In this document: positions 16,528 to 25,779 of the stretch, piece by piece | Numbering within the stretch: the first letter of the stretch is position 1 | How the letters are laid out: the number at the start of each line of letters is the position of its first letter | Assembly (NCBI RefSeq): GCF_014396975.1 | Contig: NZ_CP060719.1 | Coordinates: forward strand, 1,336,001-1,400,000 | Direction of reading: 5' to 3' | DNA length: 64,000 nucleotides | Source: Thermomonas carbonis | GTDB taxonomy: Bacteria > Pseudomonadota > Gammaproteobacteria > Xanthomonadales > Xanthomonadaceae | The notes under the pieces: generated by a model | What the model was told of the DNA's origin: nothing | Database searches by the model: none | Seen by the model: only the letters and a program-made list of their open reading frames with translations | Program-made: the position numbers and the translations under genes

Positions 16528-19443
16528 ATGCACGCCGGATCCTCCAGCGGACCTTCGGAGACGGAAGCCTCGATCGGCACGTCGGATCAGGGCGCGGCTA
16601 CGGCAATCGATGCGCACAACCGCACCTTGTTCGAGCTTGCGCCAGACGGCCTGCTGATCGCTGATCCGCAGGGTCGCTACCTTGATGCGAATCCGGGCAT
16701 CTGCAGGATGCTCGGCTACAACCGCGACGAGCTGGTCGGCATGCGTTCTTCCGACATCGTGGCGGCAGACGAGGCGGAGTACATCGCCCCGGCGCTGGAT
16801 GCGATCAAGGCCTCATCCGGCTACCAGCGCGAATGGACGTTTCGCCGCAAGGATGGAACGACCTTCGATGCCGACGTGCACGCCACCCCAATGCCCGACG
16901 GCAACCTGCTGGCGGTGGTGCGGGACGTCTCCGACAGCCGGCGTGCGCACGAATATAGCGAGCACCTGGTGGCCATCGTCGAATCCTCGGGCGATGCCAT
17001 CATCGGCAAGGACCTGGACGGCATCATCACGAGCTGGAACGGCGGTGCCGAAGCGATCTTCGGCTATCCGGCGGACGCGGTGGTCGGGACGTCGATCCGC
17101 CGGTTGATCCCCGGCGATCGGCAGCATGAGGAGGACGCGATCCTGGCCAGGCTCCGGTCCGGCGAGCGCGTCGAGCATTTCGAGACACGCCGACAGGCGC
17201 GGGATGGACGGATCATCGATGTCTCGATCACCGCATCGCCGATCCGGGATGCCCGCGGCCAGGTCATCGGTGCTTCCAAGATCGCGCGGGACATCACCGA
17301 GCAGAAGGCGCGCGAGCACGACCTGCAGCGCATCACCCGGCTCTACGCGGCGCTCAGCCAGGTGAACCAGGCAATCGTCTGGCTGCGCAGCCGCGACGAA
17401 TTGCTGCCGAAGGTTTGCCAGGTCCTGGTCCAGTTCGGTGGGTTCAAGATGGCATGGATCGGCTGGCACGACCCGATCGGCGGCCGCCTGCTTCCGGTGG
17501 CCAGGTGCGGGGACGACAGCGGATACCTCGACAGCATCGAGGTCTTTGTCGACGAGCGTGCCAAGGGTCACGGCCCGGCCGGCATGGCGTTTCGCAGCGC
17601 TGGAACCTGCATCAGCAACGACCTGCTGAACGATCCGTCGGCGTTGTCGTGGTGGGCGGAGCAGCAACGCCAAGGCCTGCGTTCGGCGGCCGCGTTTCCG
17701 ATTCGCCTGCACGGCATGGTGTGCGCGACGCTGAACGTGTATTCCGAGGAAGCGGGGTTCTTCCAGAAGGAGGAAATCGCCCTGCTGGAAGAGGCTGCTG
17801 GCGACGTGTCGTTTGCCCTGGAGAACGAGGCGCGCGAGCAGGATCGCCAGGCGGCGACGGCATTGGCGCTCAACGAGAAGCGTTTCTCCGAAGCGATGAT
17901 CGACAGCATGCCCGGCATCGTCTATCTGTACGACGAAGCGGGGCGCTTCCTGCGCTGGAACCGGAATTTCGAAGCGGTTTCCGGCTATTCGAGCGAAGAG
18001 ATCGCGGGCATGCATCCACTGGATTTCTTCCCGCAAGCGGACAAGGCGCAGGTGGCGGGGCGGATTGCCGAGGTCCTCGCTGGTGAGTCTGCATTCGTCG
18101 AGGCGGATTTCCTCGCCAGGAACGGCAGCACCACGCCGTATTTCTTCACCGGCCGACGGGTGGAGTTCGAGGGTACGCCGTGCCTCGTCGGGGTCGGCAT
18201 CGACATCTCCGGGCGCAGGCGAGCCGAAGAGCGCCTCAGCGAGAGCGAACGCAAGTATCGCGAACTGGTGGAACATGCCAACAGCATCATCCTGCACTGG
18301 TCGCGCGAGGGCCGGGTTCTGTTCCTCAACGAATACGGGCAGCGATTCTTCGGCTTTTCCGAAGACGAGATCCGCGGCCGTAGCGTCGTCGGCACGATCG
18401 TTCCGGAGACGGACTCGGAAGGACGCGACCTCAAGCAGGCGATGGAGGAAATCTGCAGGAACCCGGCCGCATTCGAACAGAACATCAATGAAAGCATGCG
18501 CCGCAGCGGTGAACGGGCCTGGATCGCCTGGACCAACAAGACAGCGCTCGACACGAAGGGAGAGGTCGCGGAAATCCTCAGCATCGGCACCGACATCACT
18601 GCGCAGATCAAGGCGGAGGAAGCGCTGCGCGCGACCCAGGCGACCCTCGAACAACGGGTCATCGAACGCACTGCCGAACTGGAATCGGCGATGCACGCCG
18701 CCACTGCTGCCGATCGCCTCAAGTCGGCCTTTCTCGCCACGATGTCGCACGAACTACGCACCCCGCTCAACTCGATCATCGGATTCACCGGCATTCTCAT
18801 GCAAGGCCTCGCCGGTCCGCTGAATCCAGAACAAGCCAAGCAAATGGGCATGGTTCGCACGAGCGCCAACCACCTTCTCGAATTGATCAACGACGTCCTC
18901 GACATCTCCAGAATCGAGGCCGACCAGTTGAACATGCAGGCCCAATCATTCGACTTGCGCGGAGCGATCGAGCGCGCGATGACCACAGTCGGGCCGCTGG
19001 CGGAAAAGAAGGGACTGGCCCTGAATCTGATCGTCGAAACACCGTTGGGCGAGATGGTCAGCGACCGCCGCAGGCTGTCGCAGGTGCTGATCAATCTGCT
19101 TGGGAACGCCATCAAGTTCACGGAACGCGGCTCGGTGACGCTGTCGGCTGCGTATGTGCAGGCACCGGATGCGCCGGCGGACCAGGCGACCGCAGGGACT
19201 GTACGCCTGCAGGTCACCGACACGGGCATCGGCATGCGTCCCGGCGAGTTGGCCACGTTGTTCAAGCCCTTCCATCAGCTGGACTCGGGACTCACGCGGC
19301 AACACGAAGGCACCGGCCTGGGCCTGGCCATCAGTCGGCGCTTGTGCCGCTTGCTCGGTGGCGACATCGCCGTCTCCAGCGAATGGGGCAGGGGCAGCAC
19401 GTTTACCGTAACCTTGCCACGACATTGGACGGCTCAGGCATGA
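16528..19443 (+). CDS. Cytoplasmic multi-PAS/GAF hybrid-type sensor histidine kinase
   Basis: The 971-residue kinase has no signal peptide or membrane segments, so it senses a cytoplasmic or diffusible cue. In order: PAS (about 30-145), PAS (150-265), GAF (270-440), PAS (450-565), PAS (570-690), a short coiled coil, HisKA with His741 in MSHELRTPLN, and the ATPase domain with Asn860 in NLLGNAIKF and GLAISRRL near the end. The ATG at 16528 has GTAGGA upstream; an in-frame TTG at 16495 lacks this. The receiver gene starts within its stop codon (ATGA). The three genes from here to 23380 form one operon leading to a c-di-GMP phosphodiesterase. Confidence 0.9.
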   Translation: MHAGSSSGPSETEASIGTSDQGAATAIDAHNRTLFELAPDGLLIADPQGRYLDANPGICRMLGYNRDELVGMRSSDIVAADEAEYIAPALDAIKASSGYQREWTFRRKDGTTFDADVHATPMPDGNLLAVVRDVSDSRRAHEYSEHLVAIVESSGDAIIGKDLDGIITSWNGGAEAIFGYPADAVVGTSIRRLIPGDRQHEEDAILARLRSGERVEHFETRRQARDGRIIDVSITASPIRDARGQVIGASKIARDITEQKAREHDLQRITRLYAALSQVNQAIVWLRSRDELLPKVCQVLVQFGGFKMAWIGWHDPIGGRLLPVARCGDDSGYLDSIEVFVDERAKGHGPAGMAFRSAGTCISNDLLNDPSALSWWAEQQRQGLRSAAAFPIRLHGMVCATLNVYSEEAGFFQKEEIALLEEAAGDVSFALENEAREQDRQAATALALNEKRFSEAMIDSMPGIVYLYDEAGRFLRWNRNFEAVSGYSSEEIAGMHPLDFFPQADKAQVAGRIAEVLAGESAFVEADFLARNGSTTPYFFTGRRVEFEGTPCLVGVGIDISGRRRAEERLSESERKYRELVEHANSIILHWSREGRVLFLNEYGQRFFGFSEDEIRGRSVVGTIVPETDSEGRDLKQAMEEICRNPAAFEQNINESMRRSGERAWIAWTNKTALDTKGEVAEILSIGTDITAQIKAEEALRATQATLEQRVIERTAELESAMHAATAADRLKSAFLATMSHELRTPLNSIIGFTGILMQGLAGPLNPEQAKQMGMVRTSANHLLELINDVLDISRIEADQLNMQAQSFDLRGAIERAMTTVGPLAEKKGLALNLIVETPLGEMVSDRRRLSQVLINLLGNAIKFTERGSVTLSAAYVQAPDAPADQATAGTVRLQVTDTGIGMRPGELATLFKPFHQLDSGLTRQHEGTGLGLAISRRLCRLLGGDIAVSSEWGRGSTFTVTLPRHWTAQA

Positions 19444-19838
19444 ACCGCACCATCCTGCTGATCGAGGACAACGAACAGAATCGCTATCTGGCGACCTATC
19501 TGCTTGAGCGCAACGGCTATCGGGTGGTGCCGGCCGTCGACGGGCCGTCCGGTATCGAAGCAGCGCAGCGGCAAGTGCCTGACCTGATCCTGCTCGATAT
19601 CCAGCTGCCCGGCATGGATGGTTACGCGGTGGCCAGCGCCTTGCGTGGCAATGAATCGCTGCGCGATACGCCGATCATCGCGGTGACCTCGTATGCAATG
19701 ATGGGCGATCGCGAAAAATCGCTCGCGTCCGGCTGCAATGGCTACATCGAGAAACCAATCAATCCCGACACCTTCGTGTCCGAGATCCGACGTTTCGAAC
19801 CGAACGCGAGCGGAGAATCTCCATGCGGAACGTCCTGA
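19440..19838 (+). CDS. Single-domain response regulator (CheY/DivK type)
   Basis: A 132-residue receiver domain with no output domain. The acidic pocket (Glu9, Asp10), phospho-acceptor Asp53 in LLDIQLPGMDG, the conserved Thr in AVTSYA and the Lys in YIEKPIN are all present. It overlaps the histidine kinase gene by 4 bases and the next gene by 16 bases. It probably carries phosphate from the kinase, either as an intermediate in a relay or to act by protein contact, as DivK does. Confidence 0.92.
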   Translation: MNRTILLIEDNEQNRYLATYLLERNGYRVVPAVDGPSGIEAAQRQVPDLILLDIQLPGMDGYAVASALRGNESLRDTPIIAVTSYAMMGDREKSLASGCNGYIEKPINPDTFVSEIRRFEPNASGESPCGTS

Positions 19839-22800
19839 TCGTTGACGACAAGGAAGAGAATCTCTATTACCTGAAAGTCCTTTTCGAGGGTCACGGCTAC
19901 CGAGTCGCCACCGCGCAGCACGGTGCCGAGGCGCTGGTAAAGGCGCGCAGGGATCCTCCCGCGATCATCGTCTCCGACCTGCTGATGCCGGTGATGGATG
20001 GCTACACCCTGCTGCGGCACTGGAAGGTCGATGCGCACCTCCGGCACATTCCCTTCGTGGTCTATACCGCTACCTATACCGAAGCCGAGGACCAGGACCT
20101 TGCGCGCAGCCTGGGTGCGGACGGGTTCATCCTCAAGCCGTGCGAACCCGACGTCTTCCTCGCCCGGATCGAAGAGATCGGCGCTAGCGTTGCCGGGGCC
20201 GACGCGATCGGCGCCGACATGCCGAGCGGAAACGAAAGCGATCTGATGCAGGTCTACAGCAGGACCCTGATCCGCAAACTGGAGCAGAAATCGCTGCAGC
20301 TCGAAGACGCCAATCGCGCACTGCAGGAAGACATCGCCGAGCGCAACAAAGCCGAGAACATGCTGCGGCTGCTGATGTCCGCCGTGATGCAGTCGAAGGA
20401 ATCGATCCTCATCACCGATGCGCAGCTCGACCTGCCGGGGCCTCGCATCCTCTTTGCCAATCCCGCGTTCACCACCCTCACCGGCCATGCCAACGAGGAG
20501 GTCATCGGCCAGACTCCGCGGATCCTGCAAGGGCCACGCACGGATCGCGCGGTTCTGCAACGCCTTCGAGAGAACCTGAAACAGGGCGAGCAGTTCGAAG
20601 GTATCGTCACCCAGTACCGCAAGGACGGAAGCGAATACGAACAGGACTGGCAGGTGGCGCCGATCCGCGACGCCGACGGCACGATCACCCACTACGTCGC
20701 TCTGCAGCGCGACATCACCGAGCGCAAACGTACTGAGGAAACGCTGCGAGAGAGCGAAGCCAGCCAGCGGCAACTCGCGCAGGCACTGGAGGGCAAGCAC
20801 GACCGCCTGCTCGCAGCCCAGCGCGTGGCGAAGATCGGCGACTGGGAGACCGACCTGGCCACGATGGACGTGACCTGGTCGGAGGAGTCCTACCGGATCC
20901 ATGAGGTCGACCCCGCCACCTTCCGCCCCACGCATGACGCCTTCCTGGAGCTGGTGCACCCGGCGGATCGCGATCGGGTCGCGAAGGCGTTCGCCGCTTC
21001 GCTGGACCACCACCTGGCGTGCGAGATGGAGCACCGGTTGCTCCTGCGCAACGGCAAGGTCAAGTACGTGGAAGAGCGCTGGACCACCGAATTCGACGCC
21101 AGCGGTGTTGCGGTGCGCGTCACCGGGACCTGCCAGGACATCACCGAGCGCAAGCTGGGGGAACTCCAGGTCCGCGAAAGCCGCGACCGGCTGAGCCTGG
21201 CCACGCAGTCGGCGCGGATCGGCATCTGGGAGTGGGACGTGCGCAGCGATGCGCTGGTCTGGGACGACCTGATGCACGAGCTGTACGGGATCGACGAGGC
21301 CCGGTTCGGCGGTGGCTACGAGGCATGGCAACAGTGCGTGCATCCCGACGACCGCGCACGCGTCGATGCCGACATCCAGGCAGCGCTCCGGGTCAGCGGC
21401 ACCGTGGACACGGAGTTCCGCGTGCCCTGGCCCGACGGCGAAGTGCGCCATCTCAAGGTGCATGCCCTGGTCCAGAGCGACGACAGCGGCTCGCCCATGC
21501 GCATGATCGGGATCGGCACGGACGTCACCGAACGCAAACTCAGCGAAGCCCGGATCCGCTACCTGAGCCGCGTGCACGCGATGCTCAGCGGGATCAACAC
21601 GTTGATCGTGCGCGTGCGCAGCCGTGACGAGCTGTTCGCGGGGGCTTGCCGGATCGCGGTCGAGGACGGCAAGTTCAGCATGGCGATGATCGCGATCGCC
21701 GATCCGGTCAGCGGCGTTGTCACGCCGGTTGCCTGGGCCGGAGATGACGACGGGATCGTCGACGCCATCCGCGCAGTGCTGGCTTCCCCCGAGCGGTCAC
21801 CGAACAGCATGATCGTCCGCGCGATGCGCGGAAATACCGAGCTTGTGTCGAACAATTCGATCGACGACCCGCAGTTGCTGCTTGCGCGAGAGTGCGCCGA
21901 TGCCGGAATCCGGTCGGTGGGGGTCCTGCCGCTGATCGTTGCAGGCGAAGCGATCGGCGTGTTCGTACTCCACGCCAGCGAACACGAGTTCTTCCACGCC
22001 GAGGAAATGAAGCTGCTGAGGGAAGTGGCGGGGGACATCGCGTTCGCGATCGCCCATATCGCCAATCAGGAACGACTGGAGTATCTGGCCTACTACGACG
22101 AGCTCACAGGCTTGGCTAACCGCACCCTGTTCCTCGAGCGGGTGGCGCAGACCCTGCGAAGCCATTCAGGCAGTGGGCGCAAGCTCGCCTTGTTCCTGTT
22201 CGATCTGGAACGCTTCAAGAACATCAACGACAGCTTGGGTCGCGCCGCCGGCGACGCCTTGCTCAGGCAGGTCGCGGGCTGGTTGACCCGTAATGCAGGC
22301 GACCCGGCGCTGCTCGCGCACATCGATGCCGACCATTTCGCCTTCGTGTTGCCGGAAGTGATGCCCGACGGGAACCTGGTCGGACTGCTGGAAAAGACCC
22401 TGGAGCGGTTCGAGCAGCATCAGTTCGACTTGGGGGGAAGCCCGTTCCGGATCGCTGCGAAGGCGGGCGTGGCGGTGTTCCCCGGGGACGGCGAGCATGT
22501 CGACGTGCTGTTCAGGAATGCCGAGGCGGCGTTGAAGAATGCCAAGGCCAGCGGCAACCGCTACATGTTCTACCAGGCCTCGATGAACGAAAGCGTGGCG
22601 GTGCGCCTCACTCTGGAAAACCAGTTGCGCCTCGCGCTGGAGAACGACGAGTTCGTATTGCACTACCAGCCCAAGGTAAGCCTGGCTACCGGACAGATGA
22701 CCGGTGCTGAAGCCTTGATCCGGTGGAATCGGCCGCAGGTCGGATTGGTGCCGCCAGGCCAATTCATCCCGGTGCTGGAAGAAACCGGCCTGATCCACCA

Positions 22801-23380
22801 TGTCGGGCGCTGGGCCCTGCAGCAGGCCATCGCCGATTACCTGCGCTGGAAGCGTGCGGGTCTTCCGGTCCAGCCGATTGCAGTCAACGTGTCATCGCTG
22901 CAACTGCGCAGTCCCGGTTTCATCGCCGAAATCCAGCAACTGGTCGGCATCGACCCCGCCGCCGCGTCCGGCCTGCAACTGGAAATCACGGAAAGCATGG
23001 TCATGCAGGATATCCGGCAGGGCATCTCCACGCTCCAGGCGATCCGCGAAATGGGCGTGACCGTCGCGCTGGACGATTTCGGCACCGGGTTCTCCTCGCT
23101 CAGCTACCTGTCGAAGCTGCCGTTGAACATGCTGAAGATCGACCGTTCTTTCATCAACGACATGAGTGACACGCCAGAAGGCATGTCGCTTGTTTCCAGC
23201 ATGATCACCCTGGCGCATACGCTGAAGTTGAAAGTGGTGGCTGAAGGCGTCGAGACCGAAGAGCAGGCGCGTTTCCTGCGGCTGTTGCGCTGCGACGAGA
23301 TGCAGGGCTACCTCTACAGCAAGCCGGTGCCCGGTGACGTGTTCGAAAGCCGGTTCCTGGCGCAGCCCGTCGGCGGATGA
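19823..23380 (+). CDS. REC-PAS-GAF-GGDEF(degenerate)-EAL protein, predicted c-di-GMP phosphodiesterase
   Basis: The 1185-residue cytoplasmic protein starts with a receiver domain (Asp52 in SDLLMPVMDG), then a helical linker, PAS/PAC modules at about 180-305, 310-430 and 435-560, a GAF domain near 570-745, a GGDEF-type domain at about 755-925 and an EAL domain at about 935-1185. In the GGDEF domain the signature has become IDADHF near residue 836, so cyclase activity is not expected. The EAL domain keeps AEALIRW (Glu963), the DDFGTGFSSL loop, LKIDRSFI and VVAEGVETEEQ, so it should cleave c-di-GMP. Its gene overlaps the receiver gene. Phosphorylation of its own receiver or contact with the small regulator probably sets its activity. 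Confidence 0.9.
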   Translation: MRNVLIVDDKEENLYYLKVLFEGHGYRVATAQHGAEALVKARRDPPAIIVSDLLMPVMDGYTLLRHWKVDAHLRHIPFVVYTATYTEAEDQDLARSLGADGFILKPCEPDVFLARIEEIGASVAGADAIGADMPSGNESDLMQVYSRTLIRKLEQKSLQLEDANRALQEDIAERNKAENMLRLLMSAVMQSKESILITDAQLDLPGPRILFANPAFTTLTGHANEEVIGQTPRILQGPRTDRAVLQRLRENLKQGEQFEGIVTQYRKDGSEYEQDWQVAPIRDADGTITHYVALQRDITERKRTEETLRESEASQRQLAQALEGKHDRLLAAQRVAKIGDWETDLATMDVTWSEESYRIHEVDPATFRPTHDAFLELVHPADRDRVAKAFAASLDHHLACEMEHRLLLRNGKVKYVEERWTTEFDASGVAVRVTGTCQDITERKLGELQVRESRDRLSLATQSARIGIWEWDVRSDALVWDDLMHELYGIDEARFGGGYEAWQQCVHPDDRARVDADIQAALRVSGTVDTEFRVPWPDGEVRHLKVHALVQSDDSGSPMRMIGIGTDVTERKLSEARIRYLSRVHAMLSGINTLIVRVRSRDELFAGACRIAVEDGKFSMAMIAIADPVSGVVTPVAWAGDDDGIVDAIRAVLASPERSPNSMIVRAMRGNTELVSNNSIDDPQLLLARECADAGIRSVGVLPLIVAGEAIGVFVLHASEHEFFHAEEMKLLREVAGDIAFAIAHIANQERLEYLAYYDELTGLANRTLFLERVAQTLRSHSGSGRKLALFLFDLERFKNINDSLGRAAGDALLRQVAGWLTRNAGDPALLAHIDADHFAFVLPEVMPDGNLVGLLEKTLERFEQHQFDLGGSPFRIAAKAGVAVFPGDGEHVDVLFRNAEAALKNAKASGNRYMFYQASMNESVAVRLTLENQLRLALENDEFVLHYQPKVSLATGQMTGAEALIRWNRPQVGLVPPGQFIPVLEETGLIHHVGRWALQQAIADYLRWKRAGLPVQPIAVNVSSLQLRSPGFIAEIQQLVGIDPAAASGLQLEITESMVMQDIRQGISTLQAIREMGVTVALDDFGTGFSSLSYLSKLPLNMLKIDRSFINDMSDTPEGMSLVSSMITLAHTLKLKVVAEGVETEEQARFLRLLRCDEMQGYLYSKPVPGDVFESRFLAQPVGG

Positions 23381-23422
23381 TGCTTGCGCGTCGTGCAACG
23401 ACCTTGCTGTCCGAAGCGCAGC

Positions 23423-24952
23423 TCACTGCCACGCAGACAACGAAATCGCCAGGTTCGCGGTGAAGCCCTTCGCGGACGCAAGCGGGATCGAGAACACCGA
23501 CGCCGCATCCTGTTCGATGCCGACCGCGCCGCCGCCCAGGCGGATCAAGTCCGCTTCCGATTTCGATCCCGATGCCCAACGATCGTCGGCCCAGACGTAG
23601 CGCAGTTTCCACTGCTTCGCTTCGTCGCGCCTGGCGAACAGCACCAGGGTATTGCGGAACAGGTACTCGCCGGGGATGTGGCTCTTGAGGAACAGTGCGC
23701 CGTCGATCTCGTAACCCGCGTTCGACACGGCAAGGTCGATCGAGAATGCGACTTCCTTGCCGGTCTCGATCTTCGATGAATCCAGGAACACGGAGAACAG
23801 CACCGGCGAGCGCGCCGCCGCGCTGAGGTTGCCGTCCTTGTCGAACAGTTCGGCGTACTCGCGTCGCACCGCGCTGGCATGCGCCTGCGTGCGTGAGGTC
23901 AGGTCGTAGGTGTAGGCGCCGCGCGGGGCCACCGTGGCCTCGATGTAATAGGACGAGGCGATGCGCTTGCCGCGTTTGCGCGCCTGTTCGATCTCCGGCG
24001 GGAACGGCAGCGCGGCGATCTCCAGCCGCGCGGTGGCGCTGATGTCGCCGAACAGGAAGCGCACCAGGTTCTGGTAGCCCTCCTCGGAATTGACGATGCC
24101 GAAGTGGCCGCTGTGGCTGCGGTTGACGAACGCGCGCGGGCTGCGGTCCACGTAGGCGTTCTCGATCCTCACCAGGCCATCGCTCATCGGGCCTACCGCG
24201 AACGACGACAGTCCGTTCGCGACGGCGTAGTCGCGGCTGTTGGTGCCGACCAGGCAGAAGAATCGCTCCTCGGGAAAACCCGAGCCCTCCAGCGTGTTGA
24301 CCTTGTCCTTCGGCACCTTCAGGTACTTGGCCATGTTGGTACGGCTGAAATTGTTCATGTCGTTCATCGACAGGAAGCTCGGCACGTTGATCCCGCCCAT
24401 CTCGATGCCGTTGTGTGGCGTCGCGTAGGTAAAGACCTTGTCGACCATGCCGCGCACTTCCGCCGTGGTCACCGTCTTGTTCTGCAGCAGGCAACGGCAG
24501 ATCAGGCCGCCCATCGAGTGCGCGACCAGGTAGACCTTGAAGTCGCGGCGCGCCGTCTCGGAGGTTCCGCAGATGCGGTCGCGCAGGTCCAGGATCTTCT
24601 GCGCGAGCGCGGCGGCGGCATCCGGAATCGATGGCTTCCTGCCATCGCCGAACGCGGGATCGGCGGGATCGTAATAGCGGTGGATCGCGATGGTGCGCGC
24701 AGGCATCTTGTTGTCGCGGCGCTCGGCGCCCGCCGCGTAGTTGTCCACGTAGCCGTAGTCCTTCATCAACCGCACCAGCGGCGACTCGAACACGAACTTC
24801 AGGATGCGGCCGTCGTGCGCCTGCCGGATCTTGGTCGAACCCGCCTCGAAGCCCATGAACGGGGTCGAGGTGGTCTGCACGATCTCGTCCTGCGTCATCG
24901 CATAACCGCGCACATAGATGATCGGATAGAAGGGTCGTTCGATCCTGGCCAC
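23423..24952 (-). CDS. Alpha/beta-hydrolase, lipase-like, with extra C-terminal domain
   Basis: The 509-residue product has a lipase-type nucleophile elbow AHSMGG (Ser146) after the strand VYLVAHS, preceded by YPIIYVRGYAM near the N-terminus and followed by a predicted catalytic His in the NRSHSGHFGI region. Residues from about 330 to 509 form a separate beta-rich region of unknown type. There is no signal peptide. The GTG at 24952 is chosen: upstream in-frame sequence lies within the previous gene, and AGGA is a weak ribosome site nine bases before it. It lies 59 bases after the M15 peptidase gene on the same strand. The substrate, lipid or ester, is unknown. Confidence 0.75.
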   Translation of the reverse strand: MARIERPFYPIIYVRGYAMTQDEIVQTTSTPFMGFEAGSTKIRQAHDGRILKFVFESPLVRLMKDYGYVDNYAAGAERRDNKMPARTIAIHRYYDPADPAFGDGRKPSIPDAAAALAQKILDLRDRICGTSETARRDFKVYLVAHSMGGLICRCLLQNKTVTTAEVRGMVDKVFTYATPHNGIEMGGINVPSFLSMNDMNNFSRTNMAKYLKVPKDKVNTLEGSGFPEERFFCLVGTNSRDYAVANGLSSFAVGPMSDGLVRIENAYVDRSPRAFVNRSHSGHFGIVNSEEGYQNLVRFLFGDISATARLEIAALPFPPEIEQARKRGKRIASSYYIEATVAPRGAYTYDLTSRTQAHASAVRREYAELFDKDGNLSAAARSPVLFSVFLDSSKIETGKEVAFSIDLAVSNAGYEIDGALFLKSHIPGEYLFRNTLVLFARRDEAKQWKLRYVWADDRWASGSKSEADLIRLGGGAVGIEQDAASVFSIPLASAKGFTANLAISLSAWQ

Positions 24953-25011
24953 GTCCGTGTCCTGCTGTTGAAAGGGGAAGGTTTCGCTGCTCGCCCTGCA
25001 GATTGCTTCGC

Positions 25012-25620
25012 CTAGGCGATGTCCTCGCCTTGCTGTGTCCGCCGGCGCAACTCCGCCAGCATCGCGCGATCGGTCATGTCGCCTGCCCATGCCGGGCGCA
25101 GCTGGAAATGCGGCTGGTCGACGATGGTCTTCCAGTTGCCGCCCCATTCGAGCCCCAACTCCATCCCCAGCGCACCGACCGCCTTGTACAAGGGCGATTC
25201 CGGCAGATAGCGGTTGCCGCTGAACACCCCGATGTCGAACGCGATGCCGAAGTTGTGGTTGGAATACCCGCCGCGTGCGTTGGTGACGATGTCGCCGGCG
25301 CTGGTGCGCCCTTGCGCGTACAGCGCGTCCTGCTCCGCGTAGGTGCGGGTGCCGCTGATGATGTTGATGCTGATGCCGTTGTCGCGCGCCTTGAAGTAGA
25401 GCGCCCGTGCGTACGGCCGGACATGCGGCAGCAGGGTGGCGATGAGCCGTTCGCTCCTGGCATTGGCGTGATCCCGTGGCCCCGTGAACGCGACCGAGGG
25501 CGTTGCTCGTGGACGGACGATGGCCTGGTAAATGGCGCCCCACGTCTGCGGTCCCGCCCGTCCATCCACTTCGATGTCGAGGTTCTGCTGCACCGCTCGG
25601 ATCATTGCCTCGGTCTTCAT
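25012..25620 (-). CDS. M15-family peptidoglycan peptidase (endolysin-like)
   Basis: A 202-residue protein with an N-terminal peptidoglycan-binding-like helix bundle (VQQNLDIEVDGRAGPQTWGAI, about 10-32) and an M15 zinc peptidase domain. The signature SNHNFGIAFD at 120-129 supplies His122 and Asp129, and His171 in QPHFQ is the third ligand; SGTRTYAEQDALYAQGR precedes them. The family cleaves L-Ala-D-Glu or D-Ala-D-Ala links. There is no signal peptide, as in phage endolysins or secreted effectors. The ATG at 25620 is preferred over one at 25656. It pairs with the lipase-like gene downstream. Confidence 0.85.
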   Translation of the reverse strand: MKTEAMIRAVQQNLDIEVDGRAGPQTWGAIYQAIVRPRATPSVAFTGPRDHANARSERLIATLLPHVRPYARALYFKARDNGISINIISGTRTYAEQDALYAQGRTSAGDIVTNARGGYSNHNFGIAFDIGVFSGNRYLPESPLYKAVGALGMELGLEWGGNWKTIVDQPHFQLRPAWAGDMTDRAMLAELRRRTQQGEDIA

Positions 25621-25719
25621 GCCGGACGCCTCGCTGATTGATCGCTCGCACTGCATTCAACGCAGGCATGCGCGATGCTCGGTCAGGTTTGCACGAGACA
25701 TCGAGAGGCAATATGAACA

Positions 25720-25736
25720 CCACCGCCGGTGGTGAT
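25720..25736. terminator. Short hairpin between regulator gene and M15 gene
   Basis: CACCACC and GGTGGTG form a 7-bp stem with a 3-base loop in the 159-base gap after the Crp/Fnr-type gene. There is no T-run, so termination is uncertain. Confidence 0.3.
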
Positions 25737-25779
25737 CGACATGGCGAACCACCGGCCCACGTGGTGCGGTACTCGCGAG

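Noticed and set aside
16813..18750. Minus-strand open frame opposite the histidine kinase
   Set aside because: The kinase frame has PAS, GAF and H-box motifs; the opposite frame has none.
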